Assembly: GCA_914767885.1 (NCBI GenBank)
Contig: CAJZBQ010000022.1
Span: forward strand, 248,001-312,000
DNA length: 64,000 nt
Origin: Blepharisma stoltei
Lineage: Eukaryota > Ciliophora > Heterotrichea > Heterotrichida > Blepharismidae
Reading direction: 5' to 3'
Of this stretch, positions 55,599-64,000 are shown piece by piece; position 1 is the stretch's first letter, and each line of letters opens with the position of its first letter. The notes beneath the pieces were generated by a model, which did not search any database, was not told the DNA's origin, and was given only the letters and a program-made list of their open reading frames with translations. The position numbers were made by a program, and so were the translations under genes.

Positions 55599-57806
55599 AT
55601 GTCCTCATCTGGCATTAACTGCCCTCTAACTTGGCAAGGAGTAGGAGATATTACAATTTTCCTAGGACTTGTAAGGATCATTTAGGTTGGTCTTACATTA
55701 ATGGAACATGGCTTAGTCCGAGAAGGTTTTAGCAGTCACCTTCTTCTTAAAAATTGGCTCCAATTCTCAGTTGGTATCGTCGCATGGTGGCTGTTAGGCT
55801 ATGGCTTTGCATTTGGAAACGTTGAAGAGAGCGAGTTTATTGGAAAAAAGAACTTTGGAGGTGAAGATTGGCTACAAGAAAGAGATCATAACCATGGTGC
55901 TTGTGCTTCCTTTTTTGCGCTGTGCGGATTTTTTGTGTTATTTGTGATCAACGGCGCTATAAGTGAAAGAACTAAATACCATGTTTATCAATGGTATGCT
56001 TGGTGGGTCATGCTTTTTGCTTGGCCTGTTGTTGTAACGATGACCCCCCCCTCAATCTTCATGTCTATTGCAACAAAATTTTTTGAAAAAATTTTCATGT
56101 CTACTGCAACACAACATTTTTATAAAAAAAATTAATGCATTTTTCTCTAGGTGAGTTTCTCAAAAACCCATAAAACAGCGCTGCTTTAGGCGTGTCAATG
56201 ACCTTCTTACCGAGATTTGGACGGCTATTGTCATTGCTCGCTATTTTATTTAACTTATCTAGCTAAAAACTACGGAAAAATTTAAGATGCGCATCGAAAA
56301 TTGTTGCAAGAGGATTAGGATTATTACAGACAAGCGCTAGCCATATTGACGACGCAGTCACCAAAGACCTCCCGAACGGAAAGGTTCTACCGCTTTTCGG
56401 CTCCAGCCCAGAGAATCTATCCCTCTTACGAGTGTCCTTCCGGTACCTTCTGTCTCCTCCTTGCCTTGCGGCTTCAGTCTTGAGTGGGCGGCTTATGGAT
56501 CTCTGCGGCCCTGCTACGGGCGATTGGAGTAGCTTGATTCCAAGGATCCTTGGAGTCTATCGTGTGTCAAAGTGCCTTCCTTGACAGCTACAGGAAAAAA
56601 GACTGTTCCCCTGTGGCCTGGCGAAACCCCCAGTTTCTCGATAGAGGAATACCCATGGGTCCTCGGATTCAAAGGACATTGTTGAGCATCTCCATTCCAA
56701 CCACAGGAAAGCAGTCAAAACCTACTCGGATACATATCTATTGAGCCTGCATTTGATTCTCGGCTCGGAGTCCGTCCCAGTTCACCGTAGCCATAAGGTC
56801 TGAACTGCTGCGCCAAGAGGGCAGGTTGGCACGTGTCGCCATTTTAATGTATATAATTTGTTGCAAGAGACATGAAAATTATTAATTTTTTTGTATAAAA
56901 TTTTATATTAAAAAATTGCATTTTTTGTTGCAATAGACATGAAGATTGAAGGGGGGGGGGTCATCGTTAGCATGGTCCTGGGGTGGCGGCTGGCTTGATA
57001 TGGAGCTCGACAAGCCTTTAATTGACAATGGCGGAGCCATCAACGTCCATCTTTTCGCTGGCGCTTTTGGTCTTATTGGAGCAATTTTCTTAGGACCAAG
57101 GATTGGAAGATACTCTTCATCACCTAGCGTTTTCCACATGAAATTCCACGTTGCTTACATACTTGGGGCTACTTTGGTCATTTTAGGTATATTTGGACTT
57201 AACCAGTCCTTAAGTCCTGATGGTGTTTCAAGAGGCCTATCCGCAGTTAACACTTGGATTTGTGCAGGAGTTTCCTCAATAGTCTCGCTTAAGCTACTTA
57301 CAATATTTTCAACAGACATTCACACCCACTTAATCGCAATTTACCAAGGATTCATTGCAGGGATGATCTGTGTATCAAACTCAGCTTACAATACTACACC
57401 ATGGCAAGCTGGGCTCTTAGGGCTTATCAGTGGAATCGTTTTTGCAGCTGGCTTTTACTTTTGCAGGTTCAACAAAATTGATGATGTTTTGAACGTCACG
57501 GCAACGTTCTTTTTCCCAGGCATAATTGGAGGAATTCTCCCTGGGTTTATCACTGACGATAATGGATGTTTCTGGCAAGGAATCTCAGGCCACACCTTAG
57601 CGACACAAGTTGTAGGAGTCATTGTGGTCACTGGATGGTCTATGACCTGGGCTGTGATTCTTTTTGGAAGTATGGCCGTATTTAAAGCTTTTAGACTGGA
57701 TAAAGATTTAGAACTATCAAAACTTAATACTTGTGAAATCAAACAAACAGGATGGAAATTGCCTGAAGGAGCTGAAAATACTGCTAGGGAAAGTAATCAA
57801 TCATAA
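55599..57806 (+). CDS. Ammonium transporter, Amt/Rh family
   Basis: This gives 419 residues after removing a 15-nt intron (55671-55685) and a 933-bp IES (56035-56967). The frame is otherwise open, with hydrophobic segments expected for about 11 membrane helices. Typical parts are GLTLMEHGLVREGF, WWLLGYGFAFGN, GGAINVHLFAGAFGL (first pore His) and FPGIIGGILPGF. The IES join rebuilds PVVVAWSWGGGWL. In the segment that normally carries the second twin-His of the pore, this protein reads NVTATFFFPGIIGG, so the second His seems to be replaced. The family moves ammonium or ammonia across membranes; altered conduction is an inference. Confidence 0.92.
55671..55685 (+). other. 15-nt spliceosomal intron in the ammonium transporter
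   Basis: GTAAGGATCATTTAG separates TIFLGL from VGLTLMEHG. It contains a GT start, an A near the 3' end and a terminal TAG that would be an in-frame stop. Its removal extends the protein to the Met at 55599. Confidence 0.9.
56035..56967. mobile_element. Family D IES (933 bp) in the ammonium transporter, with a nested repeat
   Basis: Inverted ends TAACGATGACCCCCCCC...CAATCTTCATGTC and GACATGAAGATTG...GGGGGGTCATCGTTA. Subterminal ATGTCTATTGCAACAAAA and its variant ATGTCTACTGCAACACAA are repeated at the left, with inverted partners GTTGCAAGAGACATGAAAA and TTGTTGCAATAGACATGAAG at the right. TA is kept once, and removal is in frame. The retroposon-like repeat 56313-56857 sits inside. Confidence 0.92.
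56313..56857. mobile_element. GC-rich retroposon-like repeat nested in the family D IES
   Basis: It is flanked by a perfect 12-bp duplication TTGTTGCAAGAG (56301-56312 and 56858-56869). The left end GATTAGGATTATTACAG resembles the ATTAG repeats at 33304, and the right end CGCCATTTTAATGTATATAAT is the shared family end. Because the flanks are IES sequence, this insertion came after the IES. Confidence 0.88.
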
Positions 57807-57841
57807 GTTAAATAATATCTTAAAAAATATATCAGTTAATT

Positions 57842-60807
57842 CTAAAAAGGCTTGCAGTTGTCTTTATAAGGCATTTGGAACATTTTGTTGTGCTCACCTG
57901 TAAGCAGCCGAGGCCTTGAAAAGTCAGGCTTGCTACCTGCTTCAGTGTCTGCGTCAGAGCTTCGGTTTTTTCCTATTGGAATTGTTGCTTTTCCGCCTTT
58001 TATTGATTTTCGAATGCGAGTGCTTCCAGAACCAACTTCAATTGTAGATCCAAATGGAACTCTATTAATTATATTTTGTTCTTCATACTTCGCATAAAGG
58101 TCTTTTATGAACTTTTCAGCTTCAGCAAGCTTTTCTTTATCCTTCTTGGACTCTGCTTCTAGTTTTAGACATTTTTCATTGACATTGGCAAGTTTTCTAT
58201 CAACAACTTGCTTTTGGATTTTGCTTTCGGCAAGCTGGCTGAAGAGATTGTGACTGTTTAAGGTTGACTGTTCAAATGATTTTTCCAGGCTTTCATTTTT
58301 TGATCTTATATTATTTATGCTAGAAAAGGTTGTCTATATTTAATATAAAATAAATCCTTATTTATTATAAAATACCATAATTTCTTTACTTCTTCAGATA
58401 GTGCTTGCTCCATTGTCGAGTAGTTTTCTTTGGTTTCATTAAGCTCTATTTGGAGTTCAGCTGATTTTTCAAGGATAGCTTGAAAATCGTTCATCAAGGT
58501 CTGTTTTTCCTCATTTCACAATGTTTGCTCTTCACGAACAGCTTCCTCTCGCAGATATTCCTTAATTTTATCTAGATTTGGAATAGCATTACTTGCCTGT
58601 TCATTTCATCGTCTTTCTAGGTGCTCACATCTTGCAATAAGTTCTTTGCTCTTCTTTTGCTCTTCTTGAAGCTGTGCTCTTAAGACTTGTATCTGATGTT
58701 CTAAATCTTTTATATTTACTGTTGAAGGAGCTTCCCTTGGCTGGGTTTTCCATTTCAAAATTTCTTCATCTTTTTTAATTATAGTCTGTTCTAGCTCATT
58801 TTTCTTCTCATTGAGAGAGCTTATATCATTTCTTAAGTACTCCTGCGCCATTATCAGCTGCTCAATATGTTCTTCTTTTTCAGCTAGTGTGCTTTCAGTA
58901 GTTGTCAGCTTTTCTTGAAGCGACCCTATATGTTTGTTTAAGAAATCATAGTCTCCTTTAATTTCTTCATTTTCCTTTGTTTTTATTTCGATTTCTTGTC
59001 GAAGTTTTGAGTTCATGTCGACTTCTTCAGAAAGCCTGGCTCTGGTGTCTTCTAATTCTTGTATCATATCATCGTAAACAGAAACTTTTGAAATTTCAAG
59101 TTCGCTTTCATCTTTGGTTGAGCTTTCTTCGTCGCCTCCAATTAAAATTCCTGATTTATTAACAGCTTGCTCTAATACTGAAATTCTTTTGTCTTTGAGC
59201 ATGATTTCTTCTTTAGCTTTGGTCAGCATTAATTTAAGCTCAGCAACGGTGTATTCTTTGTTAACTTTGGCTTTATTTTTAATTGATTTTGCCCTGATTC
59301 CGAATCGTAAGGTGCTTACTCCCCCCTCCTCCTTGAGCAAAGAAAAAAATTTTGTATGCTACAGTGGGATTAATTTTTTTAAAATCTATATATATGGTCA
59401 AGCATAAAAACCCCACCCCACCCCACCCCTCCAATAGCAAAATAGCAAATTATCTAGTCTATATACTAGGAAATATAAGAGACATTACAGTATTTTCACT
59501 TCTAAGCTATTAAAACGCGATTTATAACATGCTTACACATATATTTAATAACAAGACTAGGTAATTTGCTATTAAGAGGGGTGGGTTTATACTTGACAAT
59601 ATATCAATTTTATAGTAATTTATTTGTTCAAAATTGATTTAATTTGTAAAATTTATGTTTTAAAATGCAATCTGTTTAAATTAAGCAGAATTAGCTAGAT
59701 ATCTCATTATCATAACTATAATTTATAAATTAAAATATTTTTTTACAGGAAATTTTTTGTTTGGTCACGGAAGGTGGGTTTTGCCTAAAAATAGCGATTT
59801 TTCCAATGGTTTTTTATTGTTCATGGATAGGGAGTTAGCGTTTCTGCTTCATTATAAGGATGTGGGGAGCAGGCTATAATTAGAGTAGTTTTTGAATTCC
59901 CTCCTAGAGAATCCTGCAAAACTCTTGTTAACTTTGAGTCTCTATAAGGCACGTGCGATGATTTTCCATCAGTCAGTGCATTAATGACTTGTCCTAGCGC
60001 AGTTAACGATTTATTGATATTTTTTGCTTCTTCCAATCTTTTTCCTTCTGCCCCAGTTTTCCCTACTTTTTCTGATCCAGCTAAATCCACCAAATAAAAT
60101 TTCCCAGACTTAGTTGACATATCTAATTTATTAGTCTGAGTAATCGTAACACAGAACAGCGAATGCGACCTAGAAGACCCAGCGTTCATATGTGTATATG
60201 CTACTTCTCTATTATTTGTCCCAATCCTCATAAGTTCATATACTTCTCTATCATTTGTGACATAACTTTCAGTCAAGTCTTCAATATAAACTCCTCTTGC
60301 TTTGTCTTCATGGATTTTCAAATTATTTTTCCTTGGGTCTAGCAAGTCTTTAATCTTTTCCATATAGATTTCACAGTACCCAACTTTTACAGTGAACTCT
60401 ATATGCTCGTCAGCATTATTTATTTTTGCAAAAACGTCGCCTACCATTCTTGGAATAATTCCCATGAGCTCTGGATCAGTAATGACCCCTGTCATTGTAA
60501 AAGTTTTCCCTGAAGAAGTTTGACCATAAGCGAATATAGTCCCATTATATCCCTGCATTACCGCATCCACAATAGGGCTTGCTGCTACTTTATAGATTTT
60601 TGATTGGACTGTCGAGGGATCGAATACATAATCAAACACAAATCGCAATGGTTCAGAATTTTCAGTTTCAGCTCGCATCATAACTGTCTTGCTGTCAGGT
60701 CCGAAATCCACGCATATGTTTTCTGCCATTGCCTTTTCTTTTTCGTTCAAAGGTCTAAATCTGCAGAGGACCCGGATATTTCCAGATGAATCATCAGATG
60801 TTTCCAT
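57842..60807 (-). CDS. Kinesin-1-type heavy chain
   Basis: This gives 794 residues after removing a 519-bp IES (59316-59834) and a 62-bp IES (58316-58377). Kinesin-1 is a plus-end-directed microtubule motor. The motor domain (about residues 8-330) has P-loop GQTSSGKT (95-102), switch I NAGSSRSH, switch II LVDLAGSEKVGKTGAEG and INKSLTALGQVINALTDG, as in kinesin-1. The first IES lies at the end of the motor (NEAETLSTLRFGIRAKSIKN after removal). A long coiled-coil stalk and a basic/Gly tail (KSIKGGKATIPIG) follow. In-frame TGA encodes Trp in HLERRWNEQ and QTLWNEE. The tail ends 35 bp from the ammonium transporter gene. Confidence 0.93.
58316..58377. other. Short IES (62 bp) in the kinesin stalk
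   Basis: This AT-rich segment contains stops in all useful frames. Joining the TA borders gives EEVKKLNNIRSKNESLEKS in frame, rebuilding the stalk. It has no inverted ends and is much shorter than the family elements, like the shortest IES class in ciliates. It is too long for the 15-nt intron class. Confidence 0.78.
59316..59834. mobile_element. Family A IES (519 bp) in the kinesin motor, carrying a nested element
   Basis: The borders are TTACTCCCCCCTCCTCCTTGAGCAAAG and TTGTTCATGGATAGGGAGTTAG, with TTA kept once. The family core (CTAGATATCTCATTATCATAAC) is present. A second inverted repeat lies inside at 59397-59603. Removal joins AETL to STLRFG, matching the conserved end of the kinesin motor. 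Confidence 0.93.
59397..59603. mobile_element. Nested inverted-repeat element in the kinesin IES
   Basis: The ends GTCAAGCATAAAAACCCCACCCC and GGGGTGGGTTTATACTTGAC are inverted. Inner parts CCAATAGCAAAATAGCAAATTA and TAATTTGCTATT also pair, as do CTAGTC and GACTAG. A C-rich run (CCCCACCCCACCCCACCCC) sits in the left arm. No gene is inside. Confidence 0.8.
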
Positions 60808-61034
60808 TTTACAACAATGTTAACTTTGAAGTTTAAACATGAAATCCTTTATTCTACAATAAAGCAGCCTTAATTTATTCTTAATCTTATTTTTCAATTC
60901 CTTTAAAAAGTAAAATACTTTGTAAATAAGATTTAGACAGACTGCCATTTAATTTGAATTATTTTAAGGTTTTTTGAATATTTTCTGGTATTTAGAAATT
61001 AATTTCTTTTTATTGCTAGTAATATTTGAAGAAA

Positions 61035-61421
61035 ATGAAGCCTGTGCACAATGCTCATGAATCTTTTGATATAATTGGAGATGAACTGAGACAAGGAGTA
61101 AACAATTCAAGTGATCTAACGCCGATTGAAATTGCAGATATACAATTAGAGACTGGAATCAGCCAAGAATCAACAGCAATCCCGAAAAAAACTCTGGTTG
61201 CGTCGATTCTGCTTTTTATAATTGGAAGCATCTTGATTGTGGTAGGGTGCGTTGAAGAATATGTGCTCTATGATAAAAGTCAAGGCTTGGCTATGCTTGT
61301 GGTTGGGTCAATCACTTTTATCCCAGGAATGTATTATTCTTATCTGTTTTACAAAGTATATAAAGCAAAAACATTGGTAGAAAGGATGAGAATCCTTAGA
61401 GAAATTCCAGATATGAGTTAA
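61035..61421 (+). CDS. TMEM230-like small membrane protein
   Basis: This gives 128 residues. Two hydrophobic segments (TLVASILLFIIGSILIVVGC and LAMLVVGSITFIPGMYYSYLFY) are followed by a short tail ending LREIPDMS. The spacing, the FIPGMYY motif and the xIPD end fit the TMEM230/TMEM134 family, which in animals acts in vesicle traffic. The first ATG at 61035 is used; upstream in-frame codons have no Met. It is divergent from the kinesin gene, with 227 bp between the starts. Confidence 0.85.
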   Translation: MKPVHNAHESFDIIGDELRQGVNNSSDLTPIEIADIQLETGISQESTAIPKKTLVASILLFIIGSILIVVGCVEEYVLYDKSQGLAMLVVGSITFIPGMYYSYLFYKVYKAKTLVERMRILREIPDMS

Positions 61422-61509
61422 ATATTAAGTTTATCTGAATCACTATGAATAGCCGAAATAATAAAAATGGTTTGGTTTATAATAGTATTATAGGAAAAAA
61501 TATAATATA

Positions 61510-63747
61510 TTATAGCCTAAAAGGGCACTTTCTTTCCACACTTGATGCCTGTGCACGGGTGCTTCTCTCTCTCGGTACTCTTTTAATGAACTTATTTTGA
61601 CTGCTTAATGTAGAGTTTAAAAATCTCTTACTCCCCCCCCTCCGTGAGTGAACAAAACCATTAGAAAAATCGCTATTTTTTGCCCAAAAAACCCACCCTC
61701 CGTGAGTGAGCAAAAATTTTTATTGAAAAAATATTTAGATATATAAATGATAATTAGTATAATAAAATCTAGAGCTAATTCTGTTTAATTTTAAACGAAT
61801 TGCTTTTTAAAACATAAATTTTATAAATTAAATTAATATTTGCTTTCCAATTTTTGCGAATTAGGATTTTTTTTAAATTTCGAAAAAAAATATTTTTTAT
61901 AAAATTTATATATAAATTTTTTTAAAAAAAAAAAAAATTAACCCTCCTCCGTGAGTGAACAAAATTTTTTTTGTTCACTCACGGACGGGGGGGAGGTTAG
62001 AAGGCGATTCTCCTACCTTCCTTTCTATATTGCTCGTATTAAGCGACATATCGAACTCAAAAGTGGAGTCTGTTTGGCAAGAATCATTTGATTCGTATTC
62101 AAACTTATGGTCATATCTTGGCTTTACTTCAGACGTATTATATCTTTTATGCTGAGGAGGAATTTGGCCACTTGGGGTCAGGACATTTTTGCAGTTTTTA
62201 TTGGTCACTTCAACTGAAAATGAAAGCCTGATGTACTCTTCAATATCAATCAGCCCAGTTCCAAGCTTGACCATGATTTTATCTTCATGATATGTAAGAG
62301 CAACTTCTGCTCCATTGTAAAGATAAAGGCCATTACTTTGCTTTATGAAATCCCGCTCTAAGCTTAAATCCACCAAAGCTTGCTGAACCAATGATTCAAC
62401 GCTTGGGGCTGCTTGTTTTTGAAGTTTTTCAATCATCTGTGCCTTCTCAATCAAACTTTCTTGGCTTTCAAACAGCTTGGTTGACAAGGTTTCTTTTTCT
62501 TGTCTTTCTTCATACACTTTGTGGTTAAGATTTCTGACTTGTTCTTCAAGCTGGACTATTTGAGCTTTATAATCGTTGATCTGCTGAGAATGGTCAATGC
62601 TTCGTTTTTTGCTTTCCCGTTCATGGGCTTCTTTTAGTTGTTCAATTTCTTCTTTTATGTCGTCAATTTCTCTTTTATACTCAAAAACTTTTTCATTTGC
62701 CTTTTCAAGTTGATCAGCAAGCTCATTCCTTTCTTCTTCTAAATTTTCTATTTCTGTTCTGTTATCACATGCGTTAATCCACTCTTTTCCTACCTCAGAA
62801 AGGGCTTCTTGCAAGTTTTGTCTTTGTTTTTCTGACTCTTCTAACCTTTCAAGGGCATCTTGAAGCTCTTCGCTTTTATTCATGAATCTTGCAGTTGAGA
62901 TTTCAATTTCTAGCTTTTCCACGACTTCTCCTAGCTGGACTTTTTCCCCTTCTAGAGTTCTGAGAGTGCTTTGTAGCTTTTTAAGCTCTCCTTGAAATTC
63001 TTTAAGCTCAGAATCTTTTATTTCTAGCAATTTCAGAAGGGATTTTTCTCTTGATTGTGATTTAGCAAGAGTTGTTTCATGTTTTTGTTTAACTTCGTTA
63101 AGGGATGATTCCAGAAGTTCTTTTTGTTTTCTTTCTGTGATTAATTGGTTTTGGCAAGAAACCAAACATTTAGTAAGATCTTCTTGTAAAGCTACCTGCT
63201 TTTTGTATTGAATTCTGAATTTTTCAATATCAGCATTTGGCTCATCATGCCATCTGAAGTCAGTAAACCTTGATTTTTCGTCCTCTGAACGATTTTCAAA
63301 TCGGCTTCCTTTAGTTTGTATAAACGATTTTCTTGTCGATTCAAATGATTCTTGGCACTCACAAACTTCTTCTTTTACTTCTTGAACAATTTCATTAGTT
63401 TCTGGGATATCAATTTGAGAAACTTCTATACATTTAGTTGCTTTATTCAATGAAATTAAAATTCTTGCGCTTTCTGTTTCTTCAGGTAAAATAGTAAGCA
63501 AGTCTGATTCTGAATCTTGAAGGAGAGGAAGCCAAAGATACCCTTTGGAAGGTAGGAGGTCGACTGGCAGGCATACGCTTCCAATGTATTCATGTTCTGC
63601 ACACATGCTTTTTACGATGAATTTCAACATTCCTTTAGCTGGGACGCATATTTTGTTTTCGTCGTGCTGAGAATTGATAGGGGTTATCACGTCGACCACT
63701 TGATCATCAAGTGAAACATAGTAGCCTATAATAAAATGGCTACGCAC
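61510..63747 (-). CDS. C2-like domain plus coiled-coil protein (5' end missing)
   Basis: About 620 residues are visible after removing the IES at 61628-61996. Residues up to about 100 look like a C2-type beta sandwich (KGMLKFIVKSMCAEHEYIGSVCLPVDLL, GYLWLPLL). A long coiled coil follows, and then a C-terminal part with LVQQALVDLSLERDFIKQSNGLYLYNGAEVALTYH. The IES join replaces an artificial end by GESPSKRFLNSTLSSQ and a basic tail ending KCPFRL. The frame reaches into the repeat that starts near 63728 without an ATG, so the true start is outside the window or has been lost. Confidence 0.75.
61628..61996. mobile_element. Family A IES (369 bp)
   Basis: The borders are TTACTCCCCCCCCTCCGTGAGTGAACAAAAC and TTTTGTTCACTCACGGACGGGGGGGAGGTTAG. 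Inner GTGAGTGAAC/GTGAGTGAGC motifs and an intact core are present. It is very similar to 25908-26292, in the same orientation. TTA is kept once, and removal restores the 3' end of the coiled-coil gene. Confidence 0.94.
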
Positions 63748-64000
63748 AGAATTAGTTCTATCCGAGAACTATTCCTCCCAGGTTAACCTTTATCCAAAAT
63801 ACCAAATATGGCTTATTGCTTAGGGTGAGCTATTTGGCTTAAGGAGAAAGAAAGTATGATTTTTATTGCTTGTCACATCCAAGAAGGGTGACCCGTATGT
63901 TGAGCACATACTGGAGTCGAGCTATACGCAAGGTCAACGCGACCAGTGAAGGCTTTCTATCTTTGGCTTGTCTTCTTCGAGCAAGATGGCTGTCAGCGCC
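63728..64000. repeat. GC-rich dispersed repeat at the window end (partial)
   Basis: It begins TATAATAAAATGGCTACGC, similar to the complement of the shared end of the GC-rich repeats, and is richer in G and C than the flanking gene. It interrupts the 5' part of the C2-like gene. The other end and any target-site duplication lie outside the window. Confidence 0.55.

Noticed and set aside
59316-59834. Long spliceosomal introns as the explanation for the gene interruptions
   Set aside because: The segments lack GT...AG ends at the join, are flanked by TA repeats and often have inverted ends, while real introns here are 15 nt.
1-64000. CRISPR arrays, bacterial operons, rRNA or tRNA genes
   Set aside because: No regularly spaced repeats of the CRISPR type, no ribosome-binding-site pattern and no recognisable structural RNA; the gene set and code are those of a ciliate nucleus.

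Overview
Organism. The window looks like germline (micronuclear-type) DNA of a heterotrich ciliate close to Blepharisma. Three things point there. (1) UGA is read as tryptophan: in-frame TGA falls again and again at positions where a paralogue or a domain family has Trp, while TAA and TAG end genes. (2) Two introns of exactly 15 nt are present (37771-37785 and 55671-55685). (3) About 20 insertions sit between TA-containing direct repeats inside exons. Removing each one restores one open frame, as expected of internal eliminated sequences (IESs). After removing all inferred IESs, repeats and introns, every interrupted gene has a length divisible by three. The genome is AT-rich with short intergenic gaps. 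No rRNA, tRNA or CRISPR array was recognised.

Region 1, 1-33911. This is a tandem array of 12 minus-strand genes of one family (copies 1-12; copy 1 is incomplete at the window edge). The predicted proteins are about 640-700 residues. Each has a roughly 200-residue N-terminal region of unknown family, a middle region with two strongly conserved blocks (one around SINNPFK, one around GIVLDFIQDK followed by a WVLLDCKE-like strand), and a C-terminal truncated-haemoglobin-like domain. That domain keeps the Gly-Gly (YGG) start, a B10-like Tyr, a CD1-like Phe and an invariant proximal-His-like residue. Copies 3 and 4 are a recent tandem duplication, and only copy 3 carries an IES.

Region 2, 34381-44525. 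This holds an XRRA1-like leucine-rich-repeat protein, a small membrane-anchored protein, the Fe-S assembly protein IBA57 and two coiled-coil proteins.

Region 3, 44751-63747. This holds a WD40/ion-channel fusion, a coiled-coil protein, a probable ciliary protein, an unknown protein, glutaredoxin, an Amt/Rh ammonium transporter, a kinesin-1-type heavy chain, a TMEM230-like protein and a C2-like/coiled-coil protein cut by the window end.

Mobile DNA. Four kinds are layered on the genes. Family A is MITE-like IESs with C-rich/GTGAGTGAAC inverted ends. Family C is about 510-570 bp with ATCCTTGATCGAACGAT ends. Family B is about 155-165 bp palindromic IESs. The fourth kind is a set of GC-richer retroposon-like repeats flanked by unrelated 8-16 bp target-site duplications, four of them inside reading frames. 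Some elements are nested in others. The two stories that stand out are the large unreported-looking globin-fusion array and the apparent conversion of retroposon insertions into precisely removable germline sequence.
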